From assembly GCF_000423665.1 (NCBI RefSeq), contig NZ_KE384074.1, forward strand, positions 1 through 64,000: a DNA stretch of 64,000 nucleotides. Direction: 5' to 3'. Position 1 is the stretch's first letter. Every line of letters starts with the position of its first letter. The notes under the pieces are model-generated. The model was not told the origin of the DNA. It worked only from the letters and a program-made list of their open reading frames with translations, and ran no database searches. Both the position numbers and the translations under genes were made by a program. Below, piece after piece: positions 59,898-64,000 of this stretch. The stretch is from Solirubrobacter soli DSM 22325 (GTDB lineage: Bacteria > Actinomycetota > Thermoleophilia > Solirubrobacterales > Solirubrobacteraceae).

Positions 59898-60459
59898 TGT
59901 CGGTGCGCATGCCCATCTCCTCGTGGCCCTGGAGCGAGCAGTAGAGCGTGTAGGTCCCGGGGGCGAGCGTCAGCTTGAGCGTGTCGGCGTCCCCGGGAGC
60001 CAGGTCCAGCCGCCCGTAGTCCTTGCTGCCCGCGCGGACGGAGAGGTTGTGGTCGTCCTCCCCCAGGTTGGCCGCGTTGAAGTCGATCGTCCCCGCGCGC
60101 AGCGTCCGGTAGGACGAGCGTACGACCCACTCGTCGAGGTCGACGCCGGTGCGTGACGGGTAGACCGGCGTCGCGGTCGGGGTCGGCGTGGGGGTCGGCG
60201 TCGTGCCCGGCGGCGGGGTCGGGGTCGGCGTCGCGTCAGGCCCCGTCGTCGGATTGTCGGGCGTGCGCGGCGCGCCCGGCGTGTTGGGCGCGGGCGTCGG
60301 CGTGGGCGTCGCCCGCGGCTTCGTCTTCGGCGTCTTCTTGACCTTGCAGTTCTTCTGCGCGGCGTGGACGGTCTTGGACGCCTTGCACTTCTGCGACACG
60401 GGCTTCGCCGGCGCGCCGCCGAGCGAAGCCAATGCGAGGAGAATCGCGAACCAACTCAC
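59884..60459 (-). CDS. Cupredoxin with a Thr-Pro linker
   Basis: Encodes 191 residues. A short N-terminal hydrophobic segment (1-19), a Lys/Cys-rich stretch and a Thr/Pro/Ala linker (about 50-100) precede a cupredoxin domain (105-191). Type 1 copper ligands are consistent with His137 (EDDHNL), Cys174, His179 and Met184 (C-x4-H-x4-M in YCSLQGHEEMGM). It should be an exported blue-copper electron carrier or copper-binding protein. The start is GTG at 60459, 2 bp after the DUF1501 stop, making it the third gene of the DUF1800-DUF1501 operon. Confidence 0.85.
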   Translation of the reverse strand: MSWFAILLALASLGGAPAKPVSQKCKASKTVHAAQKNCKVKKTPKTKPRATPTPTPAPNTPGAPRTPDNPTTGPDATPTPTPPPGTTPTPTPTPTATPVYPSRTGVDLDEWVVRSSYRTLRAGTIDFNAANLGEDDHNLSVRAGSKDYGRLDLAPGDADTLKLTLAPGTYTLYCSLQGHEEMGMRTDITVR

Positions 60460-60461
60460 AA

Positions 60462-62051
60462 CTACTTGAAGAGCTTACGGCCCGTCAGCCCGTCTCCGCG
60501 ATGCAGGTCGTCGACCGCGGGCGGGCCGAGCAGCGTCGCCGGGTCGTCGTCGCCCAGCCACTCCTCGACCACCGCCTTGAACACCGAGCGGAAGTCGGTG
60601 GGGACCTGCAGGTTGCCCTGGGCGGGGTTGTTCGCCGGGACGAGGTCCTGCGGGCGGCAGCCCGGCCAGTCGGCGGCGAACCCGCCGCGCACGCCCGTCC
60701 CCATCGCCAACATCAGCCCGCCCGCGCCGTGGTCGGTGCCGGCGTCGCCCGCACCCGCGCTCGAGTCGGGCGTCTCCTTGACGCGGCGGCCGAACTCCGA
60801 GAACACGAGCGTGGCGACCTTGCCGTCGATCCCGCGGGCGGTCAGGTCGGCCTGGAACGCGCCGAGCGCGCGTGAGAGCTCGGCCAGTTGCTTGTCCTGG
60901 GCGGTCAGCTGGTTGGTGTGGGTGTCGAAGCCGCCCCAGTGGATCGTGATGATCCGGGTGCCGAGGTTGGCCGCCAGCAGGTGCGCCGCCATCCGCAGGC
61001 GCGAGGAGAGCGTCCCCGTGTTCGGGTAGAGCGCGTTCGCCGGCACCGTGCCGGCCGCCTTGACGTCGTTGTAGGTCGAGTACGACAGGCCGTACGTGTC
61101 GTGCGAGCGCTTCAGGTACGCGTTGCCCCCGCCGACGGGTACGCCCGCGAGCGCGTTGATCGTCGCGTTGAGGTCGTTGGAACCGCCGCCGTAGTTGGAC
61201 GAGCTCATCGTGAAGCCGGCCATCGGCAGCGACGGGATCGCGCACACGGGGTTGACCGCGGTGCGGATCGACTTCGAGAGCGCGCTGTCGATCGAGACCG
61301 CCTGGAGCGGGTTCGTCGCCGAGCCGTTGCGGTCGATCCAGCGGCCGAGCCAGCCCGTCTTGACGTTGATGTCGTTGGAGGCCGCGAACCAGATGTCGGA
61401 GTTGTCGAAGTGGCTGAGGCTGTACTTCTTGGCGTCGACCGCGGGCATCACCGCGAGGTTCGACCCCGGCCCGCCGGTGCCGTCGCCGTAGAGCGTGTCG
61501 AACCCGAAGTCGCCCGTCCCGGTGAAGCCGAAGCGCTTGGCCCAGTTGTCGCCGCCCCCCGCCTTGGAGACCGTGACGCCGCTGAACGCGAGCGCCGCTC
61601 CGCCCGGACCGTTGAGCGGGTGCGAGCCGATCCTCGCCGTCGGGTTGCCGTCGACGTCCTTGGGCGTCGCGCCTTGGGCGCGACCGATGAACGGCCGCGC
61701 GGTGGTGTAAGCCGCGTAGTCGGCGCTCCCGTTCGGGAGGATCACGTTCAGGCCGTCGTTGCCTCCGGCCAGGTACAGCAGGACCAGGCACTTGTCGGTG
61801 GCGTCGGTCTCGGCGGCCGCGGCGACCGACTCCCAGACCTCCTCGAAGCCGAGTTGCTTGGCGCCGTAGACCGCGGCCGCGCCCGCCGCGCCCCACTGCA
61901 GCAGCCGCCGGCGGGTCAGCTCGTACGGCGCCCGGCCCTTGAGGTCGCCCGAGAGGGCGGCGTGCGGGATGTCGAGGATCTGCGACGGCAGCTCGTCGCG
62001 GACGCGCGCAAGCTCGATCTCCTCGCACTCGATGCAGCGAATCTTGTCCAC
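60462..62051 (-). CDS. DUF1501 family protein with twin-arginine signal
   Basis: Encodes 529 residues. A twin-arginine-type signal (TRRRLLQWGAAGAAAVYG) begins only near residue 46, after a 45-residue head with a Cys-x2-Cys pair (RCIECEE). The conserved blocks of DUF1501 are present: LYLAGGNDGLNVILPNG, ITIHWGGFDTHTNQ, VATLVFSEFGRRVKETPD and GTDHGAGGLMLAMG. This family is distantly related to sulfatases/alkaline phosphatases in fold and is very often encoded next to DUF1800, as here, but its reaction is unknown. It starts 1 bp after the DUF1800 stop. Confidence 0.88.
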   Translation of the reverse strand: MDKIRCIECEEIELARVRDELPSQILDIPHAALSGDLKGRAPYELTRRRLLQWGAAGAAAVYGAKQLGFEEVWESVAAAAETDATDKCLVLLYLAGGNDGLNVILPNGSADYAAYTTARPFIGRAQGATPKDVDGNPTARIGSHPLNGPGGAALAFSGVTVSKAGGGDNWAKRFGFTGTGDFGFDTLYGDGTGGPGSNLAVMPAVDAKKYSLSHFDNSDIWFAASNDINVKTGWLGRWIDRNGSATNPLQAVSIDSALSKSIRTAVNPVCAIPSLPMAGFTMSSSNYGGGSNDLNATINALAGVPVGGGNAYLKRSHDTYGLSYSTYNDVKAAGTVPANALYPNTGTLSSRLRMAAHLLAANLGTRIITIHWGGFDTHTNQLTAQDKQLAELSRALGAFQADLTARGIDGKVATLVFSEFGRRVKETPDSSAGAGDAGTDHGAGGLMLAMGTGVRGGFAADWPGCRPQDLVPANNPAQGNLQVPTDFRSVFKAVVEEWLGDDDPATLLGPPAVDDLHRGDGLTGRKLFK

Positions 62052-62052
62052 G

Positions 62053-64000
62053 TCACATCACCTGTCCGTCGGGCCCGCCCAGGATCAGGGCCTGGACCGT
62101 GTAGTAGCGCTGGCGCCGCAGCGTGGCGCTCGTCGTCGCGAGCGTCCCGGCGAAGCTGATGATCGCCGCCTTCGTCGCCGCCGAGACCCACGGCTTGTTG
62201 CAGTCCGTCCAGGCGCGGTCGTAGAGCGCTTCCTTGGTCTCCGTGGCGATGTCGACCGGATAGTTGACGGCCGCGGGTGGGACCGGAGTCTCGGTGTTGC
62301 GGTAGTAGTTGGAGAAGCGGAGGAACTGCGCCTTGACGACGAGGTCGAAGCGCCCCTGGACCGTGTTGGTGTTCAGCCAGGACATGCCGCCCTCCCAGCC
62401 CGCGACGTTGGGCGGCCGGTAGATCCGCTGCTGCATGTTGATCATCGCCGTCTGCATGTAGTTGTGCTTGAGCGGCGCGCCGAGCTGGCGGACGACGCCG
62501 ACCAGTTGCACGATCGGCGGTTTGATCAGGTTGGGCTCGTCGATCGACTCGAAGATCAGCGGGTTGATCAGGATGCCGCGGATCACCGGCCGGAGCTGGT
62601 AGTTGGAGCTCTTGTAGGTGCTGACGAGGCTGTCGAGCGTCGCCTGCGGGATCGGGCTGGCGATGAACTCCGCCCACAGCTTGCGGATCAGGAACTGGGC
62701 GTGGTTGGCGTGCTGGAGCACGCGGTCGACCGCCTCGGCGATCCGCGCGGGCCCGAAGCCCGCCGCGTTGGCCTGGGTCTGCGTGTACGCCGGCACGGTG
62801 AAGCCGAGGAACGTCTTCGTCGTCAGCTCGTACCGGCTGGGCGAGAACGTGATCTTCCCGTAGTCCGGGCTCGTGCTGGTGCCGTTCAGCGACCAGCCGG
62901 TGAACGCCTTGGCCAGGCCGGCGACGTCGTCCTGCGAGTAGTTCGGCGTCCCGTCGGGGCCGTTCGGGCCGAGGCAGAAGAGCTCCATGAACTCGCGCGC
63001 ATAGTTCTCGTTCGGCTTGCCGCGCACGTTCTGGTTCATGTTCAGGTACATGGACATCGCCGAGTCGGCGGTGGTCATCTCGTACGCGAGGTCTCTGAAC
63101 GTGAGGCCCGGGGTGACGCCGAAGTCGGCGTAGCGGAGCAGCCGGTTGCGGTAGTTGATGACCCACGGGTAGTCGATGCCGTCGTCGCGGCTGATCGCCC
63201 AGTGGCGGTGCCAGAAGAAGGCGAGCCTGTCCGGCAGCGGGTTGATCGCCCGCTGCATCCGGTCGATCCAGTCGAGCTCGAGCTCGATGTCCGAGACCAT
63301 CGGGTCGATCGGCAGACCGCCCGAGGTCAGCGGCTTGGGCTTTGTGTCGTCGAGCGCGCTCGGCGTGTCGAGGAACCAGTCGACGAGCTCCGCGTGCCGC
63401 TTGCCGCGCCACTGGTCGCGTTGCGCCTGGGACGGGCCGAAGCCGGCACGCCAGAAGAGCCGGTCGACCATCGCGTCGGTCAGCTGGTCCGGCGGCGGCG
63501 TGGGGGTCGGCGTCGCGGTCTGGGTGGGTGTCGCGGTCGCGGTCTGGGTGGGTGTGGCGGTCGCGGTCTGGGTGGGTGTGGCGGTCGCGGTCGCGGTGGG
63601 CGTCGCGGTCGCCGTCGCCGTCGCCGTCGCGGTCGCCGTCGCCGTGGCGGTGGCGGTGGCGGTGGCGGTCGCCGTGGCCGTCGCGGTCGGGGTCGCCGTG
63701 GCCGTCGCGGTCGCCGTCGGGGTCGCGGTCGCGGTGGGCGTCGCCGTGGCGGTCGCGGTCGCCGTCGGGGTCGCGGTCGCGGTGGGCGTCGCCGTCGCGG
63801 TCGCCGTCGGCGTCGCCGTGGCGGTGGGCGTGGCGGTGGGCGTGGCCGTCGCGGTGGCGGTCGGCGTCGCGGTCGCGGTGGGAGTCGGCGTCGCAGTCGC
63901 GGTCGGGGTGGCCGTGGGCGTCGCCGTCGGCGTCGGCGTGGGGTTCGGTGTCGGTGTCGCCGTCGGGTTGGGCGTCGCCGTCGGGGTCGGATCGGGCGTC
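62053..64000 (-). CDS. DUF1800 family protein with long Thr/Ala/Pro N-terminal region (5' end outside window)
   Basis: The frame is open from the right window edge to the TGA at 62053, giving at least 648 residues; the start lies beyond 64000. The DUF1800 core covers the last 475 or so residues (LTDAMVDRLFWRAGFGPS, then FFWHRHWAIS, NENYAREFMELFCLGPNG, YSQDDVAGLAKAFTGWSLNG and RPPNVAGWEGGMSWLN). An ATG at 63471 is internal, not the likely start, because the residues upstream continue in frame as a Thr/Ala/Pro repeat of at least 170 residues. The long linker suggests an exported protein projecting away from the cell. Function unknown; coupled to DUF1501. Confidence 0.85.
   Translation of the reverse strand, partial: TPDPTPTATPNPTATPTPNPTPTPTATPTATPTATATPTPTATATPTATATATPTATPTATATPTATATATPTATATPTATATATATPTATATPTATATATATPTATATATATATATATATATATATATATATPTATATATPTQTATATPTQTATATPTQTATPTPTPPPDQLTDAMVDRLFWRAGFGPSQAQRDQWRGKRHAELVDWFLDTPSALDDTKPKPLTSGGLPIDPMVSDIELELDWIDRMQRAINPLPDRLAFFWHRHWAISRDDGIDYPWVINYRNRLLRYADFGVTPGLTFRDLAYEMTTADSAMSMYLNMNQNVRGKPNENYAREFMELFCLGPNGPDGTPNYSQDDVAGLAKAFTGWSLNGTSTSPDYGKITFSPSRYELTTKTFLGFTVPAYTQTQANAAGFGPARIAEAVDRVLQHANHAQFLIRKLWAEFIASPIPQATLDSLVSTYKSSNYQLRPVIRGILINPLIFESIDEPNLIKPPIVQLVGVVRQLGAPLKHNYMQTAMINMQQRIYRPPNVAGWEGGMSWLNTNTVQGRFDLVVKAQFLRFSNYYRNTETPVPPAAVNYPVDIATETKEALYDRAWTDCNKPWVSAATKAAIISFAGTLATTSATLRRQRYYTVQALILGGPDGQVM
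63505..63999 (-). repeat. Thr/Ala/Pro-coding minisatellite
   Basis: Almost 500 bp composed of GTCGCG/GTCGCC-type hexamers, interrupted near 63520-63590 by three 24-bp units (TGGGTGGGTG plus hexamers). On the minus strand the frame reads ATATPTP-type residues without a stop. It continues past the window edge. All visible units preserve the frame. Confidence 0.85.

Noticed and set aside
63469..63471. ATG at 63471 as the start of the DUF1800 protein
   Set aside because: The frame continues upstream as a coherent Thr/Ala/Pro linker to the window edge, and no ribosome-binding site precedes this ATG.
63505..63999. Repeat array as a possible CRISPR or centromere-like site
   Set aside because: The units are 6 and 24 bp with no unique spacers and read as an in-frame Thr/Ala/Pro coding sequence.
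1..64000. tRNA or rRNA genes
   Set aside because: No cloverleaf-like segment, conserved T-arm sequence or rRNA-like stretch was noticed on either strand, although a covariance-model scan was not possible.

Overview
The window is very GC-rich (roughly 70% by eye) and almost entirely coding. Genes sit in short, tightly packed operons that often share ATGA, GTGA or TGATG stop/start overlaps. The gene set points to an actinobacterium, and I infer Solirubrobacterales/Thermoleophilia (Solirubrobacter- or Conexibacter-like). It contains four SARP/BTAD-type ATPase regulators, an actinobacterial-type ATP-dependent DNA ligase, a crcB pair, SpoIIE-type phosphatase signalling, and long Thr-Pro-Ala linkers on secreted proteins. 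No rRNA, tRNA, CRISPR array, phage or insertion sequence was seen, so this looks like ordinary chromosome with a few small palindromic repeats.

Layout. 0-6.7 kb: two paralogous coiled-coil proteins (one cut by the window edge), a small membrane protein, an SDR / EamA-exporter / GntR operon with a clear tandem operator, and an ATP-dependent DNA ligase. 6.7-13.1 kb: an MFS exporter; a SpoIIE-type output regulator, CHASE3 histidine kinase, single-domain response regulator and secreted sugar dehydrogenase in one operon; a two-gene fluoride channel. 13.0-18.1 kb: an alpha-oxoamine synthase translationally coupled to an exporter, then VOC, PPOX and FAD-oxidase genes. 18.2-21.8 kb: a giant BTAD-ATPase-LuxR regulator whose stop codon lies inside a REPIN-like palindrome.

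21.9-35.1 kb is the most coherent block and the best candidate for an undescribed pathway. One operon encodes an acyl-CoA dehydrogenase, an ADP-forming acyl-CoA synthetase and a PYROXD2-like flavoprotein, with a divergent TetR regulator. The next encodes a Rieske oxygenase, a second PYROXD2-like flavoprotein, a complete polyamine-type ABC importer (potD-B-C-A order) and a TetR repressor fused to a hotdog thioesterase. I infer import of an amine or quaternary amine, oxidative attack on it, and CoA-linked processing of the carbon skeleton, with acyl-CoA-responsive control.

35.3-47.9 kb: an EAL phosphodiesterase, a BTAD-ATPase regulator with no normal start codon and a REP-like palindrome embedded in frame, an enolase-superfamily protein, a NarL-type regulator, a MacB-like ABC exporter and a secreted M28 peptidase. 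47.9-58.2 kb: an M48 protease, HrpA helicase, and two tandemly duplicated BTAD-ATPase regulators joined exactly at a REP-like palindrome. 58.2-64 kb: a secreted beta-propeller protein with an acidic repeat, then a cupredoxin, a DUF1501 protein and a DUF1800 protein in one operon; the last has a Thr/Ala/Pro minisatellite and runs off the right end.

Functions are assigned from family motifs read in the translations; no database search was possible. Promoters, operators and terminators are inferred from sequence pattern only.
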